Shown piece after piece: positions 19,316 through 29,157 of a DNA stretch of 60,505 nucleotides. A program made the translations under genes and the position numbers. Numbering within the stretch: position 1 is the first letter of the stretch; each line of letters opens with the position of its first letter. The notes under the pieces were generated by a model. That model was not told the DNA's origin and ran no database searches. It saw only the letters and a program-made list of their open reading frames with translations. Origin of the DNA: a bacterium (GTDB lineage Bacteria; Patescibacteriota; Minisyncoccia; Phycocordibacterales; UBA2100); the NCBI GenBank assembly GCA_009924895.1, contig RFQR01000010.1:1-60505 (forward strand), written 5' to 3'.

Positions 19316-19324
19316 TGTCACTAA

Positions 19325-19366
19325 CACAAAGCAAAACGGGCGCAGAGAGCTTCCGTTTTGCTTTGT
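19325..19366 (+). terminator. Terminator after rplT
   Basis: ACAAAGCAAAACGG...CCGTTTTGCTTTGT perfect 14-bp stem. Confidence 0.75.
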
Positions 19367-19389
19367 TCAGTTTGTTGTAATCTCTGCAT

Positions 19390-20070
19390 CTAAAGTATCC
19401 TGGCGTCTTTAGGACCAATTCCCACTTCGGAGTTTTTGTAGGTGAGATTCAATTTTTCGCGACTTGTGAGCACCATTTCTATGAGCCGCTCAACCATTGC
19501 TTTTGGATCATTATCAAAAATAATGTTGGGGTTGTCACGATGTGCTGACTGCACTATCTCTTTTATGATCTTATCGGTTCGCCATGAGCCTTCAAGTATG
19601 CCAGTCGGGCGATGATCTTCAAATGAAATAGAGAACTCGTTATAGGTGCCAATACGACCCGGGCCAATGATCATGGCATCCGATGAGCGCACAAAAAATA
19701 AATCGCGGCCCGCGTACCCAAAACCGGTATAGATAATGACATCCATGTACTCAAGCGGTAAACCATATGTTTCAACATGCTCTTGTTCAGTAGAAGCAGG
19801 AGAAAGGCCGACAGAGAAACCGCACTCGTCTTTTGCTCCCATCGCAGCAAAGAGCGGAAAACCCGTCGTTGCACCCGTCACGATAATGCCGCCTTGGCGG
19901 GCAATTTCACGACCAATTTCCTTACCTTTTTCAAGTGCCTCCATCCCGTAATACGTCGTATCAGCAGAACCGGAGACGCCAATTTTAACTACGCCGTACC
20001 CTGACGGTAAACGACAGAAATTTTTCGGAACCGCAGTGTGGTTCGGGTGAGGAATTCGTTTGAATGCCAT
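19390..20070 (-). CDS. SLOG/LOG-like (TIGR00725-type) nucleotide-binding protein
   Basis: VVKIGVSGSADT, GGIIVTGATTGFPLFAAMGAKD, GPGRIGTYNEFSISFE. Confidence 0.75.
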   Translation of the reverse strand: MAFKRIPHPNHTAVPKNFCRLPSGYGVVKIGVSGSADTTYYGMEALEKGKEIGREIARQGGIIVTGATTGFPLFAAMGAKDECGFSVGLSPASTEQEHVETYGLPLEYMDVIIYTGFGYAGRDLFFVRSSDAMIIGPGRIGTYNEFSISFEDHRPTGILEGSWRTDKIIKEIVQSAHRDNPNIIFDNDPKAMVERLIEMVLTSREKLNLTYKNSEVGIGPKDARIL

Positions 20071-20082
20071 TGTTATCCCATG

Positions 20083-21432
20083 TTACCACTCAATTTCAAA
20101 TGAGCGCATATTTCTGGGGACAATCGCTTCAAGTCCGAGAAAATCTTGAATCCGTTGTGCAAGAAATGAAGCGCTTTTTGTCTCACCAAGCGCAACAAAG
20201 ACGCGTGGCTTGGTATTGAGAGTTTTTTCAACAAACGAAAGCAGCTGGTCGCGGTCGGCATGCCCTGAGTACCCGGTAAGGGTTTCCATTCTCGCCCGCA
20301 CTGTACACTGCACGCCCTCAATCTCAATACGCGTAGCGCCGTCCTGTAATTGTCTGCCTAAAGAACCCGGTGACTGATACCCCACGAACAACACCGTTGT
20401 GGTTGGTTTCCCTAAATATACGCGCTCATGCTCGCGAATTCTCCCCCCATGCGACATACCCGCGCCCGCTATGATGACTTTCGGTGAAGGAGCTGCGTGT
20501 ATTGCCTCCGAATCAATGGCTCGAGGCGTGATAGTAAGTCCTTCAAACGAAAATGGGTCATTTCCTCGCTCAAGTTGGGTTCGAATGCGTTCATTTACAT
20601 ATGACGGATATCGGCGATACACGTCGGTTGCCCGAATTGAAAGTGGTGCATCCAAATATATCGGCAACGGCTGTATGCGTCGCGTCGCAACGAGTTCGTG
20701 AATCTCAGATAACAGCACCTGGGTACGTTCGAGCGAAAAAGATGGGATGAGAAGAACGCCGCCACGCACGCGCGTGAGCTCGAGTTGTTGCGCGAGCATA
20801 TCCCGTCGTTCGTCGCGCGCATCATGCACACGGTCGCCGTATACACTTTCCATAACAACAATATGAGAGCCTTGGGGGCTTTCGGTTTCATTCAAGAGTG
20901 GTTCCGGTGTATTCCCCAAATCACCCGTATAGAGAAATACTTTTCCGTTTCGCGTGAGGCGTACCATACTTGAACCTAAAATATGCCCCGCATCGAGTAG
21001 TTCGAGCGTACTATCATCACGTATGCGATAGGGGGAGTGATAATCAATTCCTTGCCACTGTGCAAGCGCTTTGTCGACATCTCCTCGCGTATAGAGCGGC
21101 TCGCACTCCGATATTTGTTCCATGACCGACAAAGCATCATCAAACATGAGAGCGGAAAGCTCCTTAGTCGCGGGTGTTGAAATTATTTTTCCTGAAAAAC
21201 CTTCTTTTACTAATCGCGGTACTCGACCGATGTGATCAGCGTGCGCATGGCTGATAATTAAAAATTCAACGCTGTGCGGGTCGTATGCAAACGATACAAG
21301 GTTTTCTGGGCTGCAGACATTTTCCCGTTGATGAAGCCCACAATCAAGCGCTATACAAGTGGTGCCTGTATCAAGTACGATGTTTGCTCCTGTTACTTCT
21401 TCCGCACCGCCGTAGAATGTAAGCGTACTCAT
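20083..21432 (-). CDS. MBL-fold / beta-CASP RNA-metabolising hydrolase (CPSF/Ysh1-like)
   Basis: LTFYGGAEEVTGANIVLDTG, LIISHAHADHIGRVPRLVKEGF, ESVYGDRVH, YSGHADRDQLL. Confidence 0.9.
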   Translation of the reverse strand: MSTLTFYGGAEEVTGANIVLDTGTTCIALDCGLHQRENVCSPENLVSFAYDPHSVEFLIISHAHADHIGRVPRLVKEGFSGKIISTPATKELSALMFDDALSVMEQISECEPLYTRGDVDKALAQWQGIDYHSPYRIRDDSTLELLDAGHILGSSMVRLTRNGKVFLYTGDLGNTPEPLLNETESPQGSHIVVMESVYGDRVHDARDERRDMLAQQLELTRVRGGVLLIPSFSLERTQVLLSEIHELVATRRIQPLPIYLDAPLSIRATDVYRRYPSYVNERIRTQLERGNDPFSFEGLTITPRAIDSEAIHAAPSPKVIIAGAGMSHGGRIREHERVYLGKPTTTVLFVGYQSPGSLGRQLQDGATRIEIEGVQCTVRARMETLTGYSGHADRDQLLSFVEKTLNTKPRVFVALGETKSASFLAQRIQDFLGLEAIVPRNMRSFEIEW

Positions 21433-21788
21433 ATGCTTCGAGCAATACCATAACCTACTGTTCCTCCTAAGAGGCCAATAAGAATATCCTGAGTCGTATC
21501 AAACGCATATCCTATGTCGCGCGTAAAGCCTGCCATATATTCAAAACATTCCCATGCAACGCATACAACTAGTGTGTATATAAGAACCGCGAGAATACGA
21601 GGTTGATTGTACTGGATTGAAAGAGCCCAGTGCATAAAAAGCCCAAGACTCACTCCCCCTACACCATGTGCCACGATATCAACCCAGGGATATCGCCAGT
21701 ACCAAAAGTGATTGAGTGCCACTATATGAAGTACTACAACACAGAGAAGCAAAAGTGCGGAAACAAGGAGTGCGCGCATACGAAGCAT
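21429..21788 (-). CDS. Small membrane protein (VanZ/DUF2238-like)
   Basis: DIVAHGVGGVSLGLFMHW, WECFEYMAGFTRDIGYAFDTTQDILIGLLGGTVGY. Confidence 0.55.
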   Translation of the reverse strand: MLRMRALLVSALLLLCVVVLHIVALNHFWYWRYPWVDIVAHGVGGVSLGLFMHWALSIQYNQPRILAVLIYTLVVCVAWECFEYMAGFTRDIGYAFDTTQDILIGLLGGTVGYGIARSI

Positions 21789-21799
21789 TGTACCAAAAA

Positions 21800-21846
21800 T
21801 CCGCTCCGCTCTAATTCAGATGACTCTGAGTTAGGGCGGAGCGGAG
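21800..21846. terminator. Strong hairpin, probable terminator
   Basis: CCGCTCCGCTCTAA...TTAGGGCGGAGCGG. Confidence 0.5.
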
Positions 21847-22049
21847 CTTTAGTAGCGGCGAGTACGGCAAGCCTGGAGGAAATCCAGGTGGGTCTCCGCA
21901 GCAGTCACGCCAATGGCGCGAAGCAATATGGGAATCCCTAATTGTTACCAAGAGGTTGTAGTACCCGTCGCTATACCAAGTATATCATTTTGGCGTAAGT
22001 AGCAAGAAGTACGTGGACAAGTGACAATTTCGCATGTGAAGCTGTGCGG

Positions 22050-22358
22050 TTATGCGTGTGGCTTCAATGTGAAGACGTGTGAGTTAGGACTGTGTTCAGG
22101 GTGATGCGTAGTTGTATGCATTTTGTCGCCACGTATTTCGTATACTGCGTTGAGCGATGGGCCATTAGGATGGGCTCCAGCAGCAAAGACATGATTACCG
22201 CGTACGTTATAGAGCGCTGCTTCTGATTTTCCCTCCGGGTGATATTCAGAACGATAAATGCCGTTGTTCTTCATGACAAACATCGGCTTTGCGGTGTGAA
22301 TACCGCCGGCATTACCGTACGTTGTTTGATGAAGATATTGCGGTTTGCCGCCTATCAT
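22050..22358 (-). CDS. Hypothetical His/Gly-rich protein with beta-repeat character
   Basis: 102 aa tightly following ndk; repeated ALYNVRGNHVFAAGAHPNG / AVYEIRGDKMHTTTHHPEH. Confidence 0.55.
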   Translation of the reverse strand: MIGGKPQYLHQTTYGNAGGIHTAKPMFVMKNNGIYRSEYHPEGKSEAALYNVRGNHVFAAGAHPNGPSLNAVYEIRGDKMHTTTHHPEHSPNSHVFTLKPHA

Positions 22359-22361
22359 ACC

Positions 22362-22973
22362 TTAGTGTTTGAGAATACCGGCAAGCGAGATGTCGTAGAG
22401 CATTGCTTCTGACATGAGGCGATACGAGACCATTTCTTCTGGCGTAAACCAAACAGCTATCTCGCGCTCTGCTTCGGATGGCTGATCAGAGCAGTGGATG
22501 AGGTTGCGAACTGCACGGTCGTCAACCGCAGCAATTGCGTATGAGTCAACCGTTAGGTCACCGCGAATCGTGCCAACATCAGAGGAGGCGGGTTCTGTCT
22601 CTCCGGTAATTTTCTTTATGACAGCAACGGCCTGATTGCCTTCCCACACCATCATAAGAACTGGCCCCGCCGTCATAAAGCCTACGAGCTGGCGGATAAT
22701 ATCTTTACCGTATTCAAGAGGTTCTTTATCAACAGGAAGTCCTGCTGCTTTTTTATCTTCCGCAATCTTAGTTCCCTTTTTCAAAAACCACGCATCATCT
22801 TTGTTGTAGTGTGACCAAAATTTCTTTTCCTCGGCCATCCCAAACTTCATACCGATAAGCTTAAGACCCGTGCGCTCATAGCGCTTTATAATCTCGCCGA
22901 TAAGCGAGCGCTGCACTCCATCAGGCTTAATAATGACAAACGTGCGCTCTTTTTTAGGATGATTATCTGCCAT
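22362..22973 (-). CDS. ndk: Nucleoside-diphosphate kinase (extended, 203 aa)
   Basis: TFVIIKPDGVQRSLIGEIIKRYERTGLKLIGMKF, GTIRGD, NLIHCSDQPSEAEREIAVWF. Confidence 0.93.
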   Translation of the reverse strand: MADNHPKKERTFVIIKPDGVQRSLIGEIIKRYERTGLKLIGMKFGMAEEKKFWSHYNKDDAWFLKKGTKIAEDKKAAGLPVDKEPLEYGKDIIRQLVGFMTAGPVLMMVWEGNQAVAVIKKITGETEPASSDVGTIRGDLTVDSYAIAAVDDRAVRNLIHCSDQPSEAEREIAVWFTPEEMVSYRLMSEAMLYDISLAGILKH

Positions 22974-22991
22974 AACAAAGTTTGTTGCTAA

Positions 22992-25817
22992 TTAAACGTA
23001 AAAACCGGAAGGTATTTCGGGTGTTTCTGGTTTTGGTGGTGGTGCAAATTTTGCACGCATATCGGCCTCAACCTCATCCCGATCCCTGCCGTACGTACTA
23101 TACGAAAGTTCTTTGAGTGCGTCCACTCGCTCGTAGGAGATGTTTGGCAAGTTTTGAGTCTCGATTGTAAACGGGCGCGCCGGAACACCGTTTACTAAAA
23201 GTGACACCACCGCGTTTCTGTTTGGCAGGTTTTCAAGATCTTTTGCAGAAAACACGGGAGTAAATTGTTTTGCCAAGAATTCGGCGTCGGTAGCACCGAT
23301 ACGGAACGAAAACTTTGTTCCCACATTGCCGACGACCGCATCACGAATCTTCTCATCGAGCTGCGCAATAAACTGGTGAGCAATAACGAGAGAAAGTCTA
23401 TATTTACGAGCCTCAGAGAGAATGGTGCCGATAGAGGGTGTCGCAAAGTTTTGGAACTCGTCGATATAGAGGTAGAACGTCGGCATATCTTTCCCATGCG
23501 AATCAACACGCGAAAACGCTGCTTGCAAAAACTTTGACACTAAGACGAGGCCGAGAAGGGCCATGTTTTTATCGCCTACACGACCTTTTGAAAGGTTGGC
23601 GAGGAAGATTTTTTTCTCATCCATTATTTTGCGAAAATCAAATGATGATTTCTCTTGCGATACGATCGGGCGCATAATGTCGTTCGCCAAGAAGACATCA
23701 AACTTACTGGAGATATACGGCGTCACGTTCTCAAGAGCGGCATCACCTCCTGCTGCTTCCGCAATTTTTCTCCAAAACTGAACGATGATAGGGTTTTTGC
23801 AGCGGGAGAGTTTCAAGTTACGAAAGGCATGATCTGCAAAAAGACGCGGTACTTCGACAAACGTACAGCCTGAAGCAGGATCTTCAAGCACCAATTGCAC
23901 CGCATTGCGATAGTACTGTTCAAACATGGGACCAAACGCCTCGGGAACATCAGAATAGAGCTTACGGAAAATGCCATAGACCTCATCTACCACAAACGTC
24001 TTCATTTCAGGCTTGCTATGATCAAACTCGAGCATGTTGAGCCCCATGGGACGCGCAGTGTGTGCCGGATCAAAGTAGATGACATCCCCCGCTCGCTCAG
24101 GTGGCACAGCCGCTAAAATATCAATGATGTCATTACCGTGTGGGTCAATAAACGCAACACCATCGCCATTTAAAATATCTTGAATGATCATGTTTTTGAG
24201 ATGTCCCGTTTTGCCAGTACCCGTCTGTCCAATCACGTAGCAGTGGCGCAGTCGGTCAGAGGAGCCGAAGTGCACCGGGCTATCAGCGGCACCGTATCGG
24301 TTGATACCGACGACAATCCCGTCTTTTGGCATTTCAACCGGTGCAGGAGCCTGTTTTGAATGCGAGCGCTTCAGCTCGCGTGATGTTGTGACACGCTCTG
24401 CGGTAAAGTGGAACATTGCGTTAATTTCGGCAAGCGAGAGCGGGAGCACAATCGAATCATCAAACGCACGATAGGTAAATTCGCGCAACACATTGGGGAG
24501 GCTCCAGCGCGACACTTTTTCAAACTTGATGTGATTGCCGCGCGGGTTATCAAACTGCGCAAAGGTAGCGATAAGGTTGTCTATCAAGTCATTAGCACGC
24601 TGTTCAGTTTTTGCAGAAGTAACTATGCGAATGTTGACCGATGCGACTCGTGACTTGATTTTGCGAGTAATTTCTTCGGTCGAGACCTGATCGCTCGTGC
24701 GGTGGTATCCGGTTTCTTTTTCCTCTTTTGCTTCGTCTGGAAATAGGACACTACGCCCCAGTTTGCGTAGCGCTTCGGCAAACGCTGTCTCGCGCACTCG
24801 GAGGGCCTTATAGACTGGCTGCCCGCGCTCAAGCTCCCGCAGTATCTTTTTGTAGTGGTGATTAAAACGGTCGCCATCGTTTGCAACCACGATCTGCAGT
24901 GCCGCTCCTTCGCCATGTTTTGCAATTTTTGCAAACGAGGCAAGAGTAACATTCATCGGGTCGTGCTCATACATCTCATAAGTTTTAAGCGGCAAAGCAG
25001 GGTGCTCATGGAGCTGCGCATAGGCAGCAACATGATGACCATCATAATTAAATACGTTGTAGTCACCACGCTTTTCATTGATGCGGGCATTCGGGAATAC
25101 TGACGCAATAAGGCGTTCTGCAACGGACTGACGAGGATGCGGCACTGCTAAGTAGAGCGATGCTTCTTCGGTACCTTCTCCGACTGCAACTTCAAGAGAG
25201 AATCCTTCGTGATCCCCAAGAAGCGAGAGGAGTCCCGCATAGAGCTGCTCAGAAGAGGCGAGAATCTGCTCAAGTTTTTGATTTTGCGATTTTTCTTCAC
25301 TTCCTTCGCCCGAGGCTTGTGGTTGGATTTCAAATAAGACCATATTGAGTGCGCGACGCACCTTTTCACTCGTCCCTCCACCTCTGTCAGGCAAGCCTTC
25401 TGCAACATAGCGAACCAGGGCGCGGTGCAAATCATCCTCCAAGTGGGGGTTGTTATTTTTTTTAGCAATTGAGAGTACGTTACGAATACCGTGCTGCATT
25501 ACTAACTGTAAGAGAGTATCAATTTGTTTATCGTGTGGCTCCGCCTCAAGATGCAATCGATGGTGGATAATATCGTGCTCAGGCAAAATGACTGTTTCAT
25601 GGAGCACATTTGCCGCTGGTTCAGCTGCATAGGCTTGAATTTCACGCTTTGCGATGCGGTCATGTTCAATGCGAGATTCAGGTGTTCCGAGCGCCTCTTG
25701 CTGTTCTTTTACACGCGCGCGCAAATACTCAAGCTCCTCTTGTGGAGAGGTAAACTTTTCCGGCATCGCTATACGTGGGCGTTCGCCCATAGAAGAATGA
25801 GGGGGCATGCGCGTCAT
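22992..25817 (-). CDS. VirD4/TraG-like or VirB4-like conjugation-type ATPase
   Basis: RHCYVIGQTGTGKTGHLKNMIIQDI (Walker A), GVAFIDPHGNDIIDIL, FYLYIDEFQNFATPSIGTILSEARKYRLSLVIAHQF. Confidence 0.88.
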   Translation of the reverse strand: MTRMPPHSSMGERPRIAMPEKFTSPQEELEYLRARVKEQQEALGTPESRIEHDRIAKREIQAYAAEPAANVLHETVILPEHDIIHHRLHLEAEPHDKQIDTLLQLVMQHGIRNVLSIAKKNNNPHLEDDLHRALVRYVAEGLPDRGGGTSEKVRRALNMVLFEIQPQASGEGSEEKSQNQKLEQILASSEQLYAGLLSLLGDHEGFSLEVAVGEGTEEASLYLAVPHPRQSVAERLIASVFPNARINEKRGDYNVFNYDGHHVAAYAQLHEHPALPLKTYEMYEHDPMNVTLASFAKIAKHGEGAALQIVVANDGDRFNHHYKKILRELERGQPVYKALRVRETAFAEALRKLGRSVLFPDEAKEEKETGYHRTSDQVSTEEITRKIKSRVASVNIRIVTSAKTEQRANDLIDNLIATFAQFDNPRGNHIKFEKVSRWSLPNVLREFTYRAFDDSIVLPLSLAEINAMFHFTAERVTTSRELKRSHSKQAPAPVEMPKDGIVVGINRYGAADSPVHFGSSDRLRHCYVIGQTGTGKTGHLKNMIIQDILNGDGVAFIDPHGNDIIDILAAVPPERAGDVIYFDPAHTARPMGLNMLEFDHSKPEMKTFVVDEVYGIFRKLYSDVPEAFGPMFEQYYRNAVQLVLEDPASGCTFVEVPRLFADHAFRNLKLSRCKNPIIVQFWRKIAEAAGGDAALENVTPYISSKFDVFLANDIMRPIVSQEKSSFDFRKIMDEKKIFLANLSKGRVGDKNMALLGLVLVSKFLQAAFSRVDSHGKDMPTFYLYIDEFQNFATPSIGTILSEARKYRLSLVIAHQFIAQLDEKIRDAVVGNVGTKFSFRIGATDAEFLAKQFTPVFSAKDLENLPNRNAVVSLLVNGVPARPFTIETQNLPNISYERVDALKELSYSTYGRDRDEVEADMRAKFAPPPKPETPEIPSGFYV

Positions 25818-25882
25818 TATATCAGGAGTTGAAAGGGTTCTTCAGGTATGCTTTACTGTCGGCCAGAATAAGGAGAACCATC

Positions 25883-26338
25883 ATGACAAGAACATGTGGA
25901 GGTTGTACTGCATGTTGCAAAACTCATGCAGTTGAAGAAATAGAGAAACAAATAGGCCGGTGATGTACGCACTGTGAACGTGGAGTCGGATGTCGTATGT
26001 ATGAAAAACGTCCCCCAGGATGCGTAGAATTTGCTTGCCAATATCTCAAAGGGGTTGGAGAAGACACTGAGCGCCCTGACAAAGTAGGTTTTGTACTTGA
26101 TTGCCAAGAATTTTCTCAAATCGGAATCGTAACTGTTGTATATGAGTACAAGAGCGGAACTTTCAAGGATTCGCTCTTGGTGAAGAGTTGGGTGCAAAGT
26201 CATACTACTCATCGAAGTCCGATTTTGCTCGTACCACTACGAGGCACCCCCATACTCCATGCAACTCGCGAATCAGTACGTGACACCAGCTTCCGTCTTG
26301 AGGACGGGCGAATAGTAACGCTCATGGCGTATGCATAA
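25883..26338 (+). pseudogene. YkgJ-like Cys-cluster protein with in-frame TGA
   Basis: MTRTCGGCTACCKTHAVEEIEKQIGR*CTHCERGVGCRMYEKRPPGCVEFACQYLKGVGEDTERPDKVGFVLDCQEF...; same frame on both sides of TGA 25961-25963. Confidence 0.65.
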
Positions 26339-26562
26339 CAAAGACACCCTCAATGGACTACCGTTGAGGGTGTAGCACTGTGCACATCTCTTCAGGTGTG
26401 TTACAAATCATTGTTATATTTCTGTGCGACGTCTTTTGCAGAACAAAAGAGACAAATGTTCATCCCGTTTGAAACAGATACAGGTTTGTTTTCAATAAAA
26501 TGTGGTTTTAGAAGAATCTTTGCCGGTAATCAAGATTGAATTGGAATAGTTTCTAACGGGAT

Positions 26563-27066
26563 TCATATGTTTCTAATATTAACAGGTGCATCCTCTGGAT
26601 GAACCGGAATGATAATCAATGGCTTTATTGATTCATAGCGTTTCCACTGGAAACGAGTGTCTTCTTGAAAATCTGTTTTAAGAAAAACGTACACATAAGC
26701 TTTAGACGATATATTCTTACGCGCACTCTCGTCAGCACCAAATCCCCAGTCTCCCTTATCTACGGCTTTACCTTGTGTCGAAAATTGAGTGCGACCATTT
26801 TGGAAAAGAGCACGAAAAATCGCTAGCTCAAAGGCCTCATCTCGTGCTGCAAAAACAGCAGGTTCCCCATCTGGTTTTCCTTCGTTATACGCCTGACGAG
26901 GTTCTAGTTGTTCAATCAACTGACTTGAGCCATGAAAAACGCATTGTCTTGTCGCAGCGAGCGCTTCGAGGGCCTTGCGACCTACCAATTCTCCCGTTTT
27001 AATTTTTTCCACAATACCTCGAACCTTATCTTGGTTCTGAGAATCCATGGAATCCATACTTTCCAT
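26563..27066 (-). CDS. Hypothetical protein, possible ART-like / HGS-LEPRQ domain
   Basis: VFHGSSQLIEQLEPRQAYNEGKPDGEPAVFAARDEAFELAIFRALF; domain call is tentative. Confidence 0.4.
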   Translation of the reverse strand: MESMDSMDSQNQDKVRGIVEKIKTGELVGRKALEALAATRQCVFHGSSQLIEQLEPRQAYNEGKPDGEPAVFAARDEAFELAIFRALFQNGRTQFSTQGKAVDKGDWGFGADESARKNISSKAYVYVFLKTDFQEDTRFQWKRYESIKPLIIIPVHPEDAPVNIRNI

Positions 27067-27068
27067 AC

Positions 27069-27836
27069 TTATAGTCGTGTCAAAACCTCTGGACCCTCTT
27101 TAGTGATGATAACCGTGTGCTCACAATGTGCGGTGCGAGAACCGTCTTTGGTGCGATATGAATATCCATCAGCATCAACATAGAGTTCTCCTGAACCGCG
27201 GCAAAACATGGGCTCTATTGCGATGACCATACCTTCTACCAATTTTTCGCCCTCGCCTTGTTTGCCAAAATTCGGTACGTTGGGTTTCTCATGTACTGCT
27301 TTACCCACACCATGACCCGAAAGATTTTTTGGATACCCGTATCCACAACGCTTCGCGATTTGTTCCACCGCATACCCTATGTGCCCCGTCGTGTTTCCAA
27401 GCCGTGCTTCTGCAATACCCGCATTGAGCGCCTCTTGCGTCGCAGCGATGAGATGATAATCCTCCTTCGCGCCCTTTCCTGCAATGACAGTCGTCGCATG
27501 ATCGGTATACAAACCTTCATGTTTAATTCCAAAATCGAGACACACAATATCGCCGTCTTTGATGGTGTAGTTACTTTCGCTTGCGGGAGAATGTACGATC
27601 ACATCATTAACTGAAACGCAGAGCGAAGAGGGGTATCCTTTCGTATCACCGCGCTCTTTGTGATGCAAAAAAGCAGGAATGTCACCATCGCGTGCGACCA
27701 TTTCAAGGGCGCGTGCTTCAAGCGCCTTTACCGGAATGCCAGGCGCAACCATCTCACTCAGTTCTTTAACGTGACGGGCAAGACGTCTCCCCCCCTCGCG
27801 CAATATCGCGATTTCTTTCTCCGAGGTAGTGATCAT
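27069..27836 (-). CDS. map: Methionine aminopeptidase type I
   Basis: SSLCVSVNDVIVHSPA, GDIVCLDFGIKHEGLYTDHATT, GHGVGKAVHEKPNVPN. Confidence 0.95.
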   Translation of the reverse strand: MITTSEKEIAILREGGRRLARHVKELSEMVAPGIPVKALEARALEMVARDGDIPAFLHHKERGDTKGYPSSLCVSVNDVIVHSPASESNYTIKDGDIVCLDFGIKHEGLYTDHATTVIAGKGAKEDYHLIAATQEALNAGIAEARLGNTTGHIGYAVEQIAKRCGYGYPKNLSGHGVGKAVHEKPNVPNFGKQGEGEKLVEGMVIAIEPMFCRGSGELYVDADGYSYRTKDGSRTAHCEHTVIITKEGPEVLTRL

Positions 27837-28453
27837 AGACCGAGCGCTTTCAAAATATCAGCATGCGCCCCTTCGATTGATTGTTCACCGTCAATCGTGT
27901 GCACGGTGCGTCCGCGAGATTCAAGGAGTTCGAGTTGCGGCATGACATCGGTCTTGGTCCACGCAAGACGATTGCGAATGGCTTCCTCAGTGTCGTCGTT
28001 TCTGCCGCGCGAAATAAGGCGCTTTACCGCCGTATCGTCTGAGATAACAAGATTAACGATGTGCAAATCCCGGTCGTAAAACTTCATCATGTCGTCGAAG
28101 CATCGCGTCTGATCAGCACCGCGCGCAAGACCGTCCGCGACAATATGTTCTTCTCCGGTAAAGGTATCAACGAATATTTTGGTCTGAAGATATACCGGCA
28201 TAAAATCGGGCATGCGGTGCCCTGCGTCAATGACGCCCCCTACCAGTTTCCCGGTGTATGTGCCAGTATCGCGCAAATTGCGTAACTGCTGACCCATGTC
28301 GATTGTTACAACAGCACGGTTTGACTGCTGTTTGAGGTACTCTATCAGTATCTTAACCTGGGTGCCTTTCCCAGCGCCTTGGGTTCCAAAAAAGAGGACA
28401 GAAATTGGATTCACTCCGTTAGAAAGGTTTTCGTTTGAAAGTGTGGTGTTCAT
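27833..28453 (-). CDS. adk: Adenylate kinase
   Basis: SVLFFGTQGAGKGTQVKILIEYLKQ, DGLARGADQTRCFD, NRLAWTKTDVMP. Confidence 0.85.
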   Translation of the reverse strand: MNTTLSNENLSNGVNPISVLFFGTQGAGKGTQVKILIEYLKQQSNRAVVTIDMGQQLRNLRDTGTYTGKLVGGVIDAGHRMPDFMPVYLQTKIFVDTFTGEEHIVADGLARGADQTRCFDDMMKFYDRDLHIVNLVISDDTAVKRLISRGRNDDTEEAIRNRLAWTKTDVMPQLELLESRGRTVHTIDGEQSIEGAHADILKALGL

Positions 28454-28495
28454 GAAAAATAAGGCTGCGAACCACACGCTTTCTTGCGGGGTCCA

Positions 28496-29074
28496 TTATC
28501 CGAGATTATAGCCCTCTTTCCTGAGGATTTCCACTATAGTTTCTACTGTTTCATCAAGTTTTCCATCTTCATTGGGTATACGATAATCGTACCAAGATGC
28601 TTCTGTTTCAATCTCGCGTCGCGTAAATTCCATCCGTTCATGCCATTCAGCATCACTCATGGGGGCACGCGCTCGAATGCGTCGTTCCAAATCTTCGAGA
28701 GAAGATGGCATGATGAAAAACGTAGTGGCATTATAGTGCTCTTTGAGATATTTCGCCCCTACAATCGTAATCTGCGCGAGCACAACCCGACCGCTTGCAA
28801 TTCTCTTTTCTAAATCAGGCTTAAACGTGCCATAGTAGGTGTCAGTTTTTTCGCGATAGTAGTGTTCGAGTATATTCCCCTTTTCCATTTCATCTTTGAA
28901 CTGCTCGTTCGTCATGAAGTGATAATTCACTCCATCAACTTCCCCCGGGCGTGGTGCGCGGGTATTTGCGGTGACCATTCGTGTTGTATTTGAGCACCGT
29001 TCAAGAAGCCTATCGATAATAGTGTCTTTTCCACTTCCTGCCGGCCCTGCTATTACCACTACCTGGTTTGACAT
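28496..29074 (-). CDS. gmk: Guanylate kinase
   Basis: VVIAGPAGSGKDTIIDRLLE, TRAPRPGEVDGVNYHFMTNEQF. Confidence 0.88.
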   Translation of the reverse strand: MSNQVVVIAGPAGSGKDTIIDRLLERCSNTTRMVTANTRAPRPGEVDGVNYHFMTNEQFKDEMEKGNILEHYYREKTDTYYGTFKPDLEKRIASGRVVLAQITIVGAKYLKEHYNATTFFIMPSSLEDLERRIRARAPMSDAEWHERMEFTRREIETEASWYDYRIPNEDGKLDETVETIVEILRKEGYNLG

Positions 29075-29157
29075 GCCACACTATACCCTATTCCCCTAAA
29101 CGAGCAACGCTCGTCAGGCGACTATTCGAAGAATGGTTTCCTAGTAGCTAGTCAATT

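Noticed and set aside
21847-21960. Possible structured RNA or peptide remnant (EYGKPGGNPGGSPQQSRQWREAIWESL) after the terminator
   Set aside because: No in-frame start codon and no match to an RNA family I can name; evidence insufficient.
22992-25817. VirD4/TraG-like ATPase as evidence for an integrated conjugative element
   Set aside because: No relaxase, integrase or further T4SS genes nearby; such stand-alone ATPases are common in CPR genomes, so it is treated as a resident gene.
25961-25963. UGA recoded as Gly (genetic code 25), Trp or selenocysteine
   Set aside because: Many intact genes here, e.g. recG and rpsH, end in TGA at the expected length, and no SECIS-like hairpin was identified, so local mutation is more likely.
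26413-26530. Minus-strand remnant LPAKILLKPHFIENKPVSVSNGMNICLFCSAKDVAQKYNNDL
   Set aside because: Short, no convincing start, family unknown; may be a decayed 3' fragment but not supportable.
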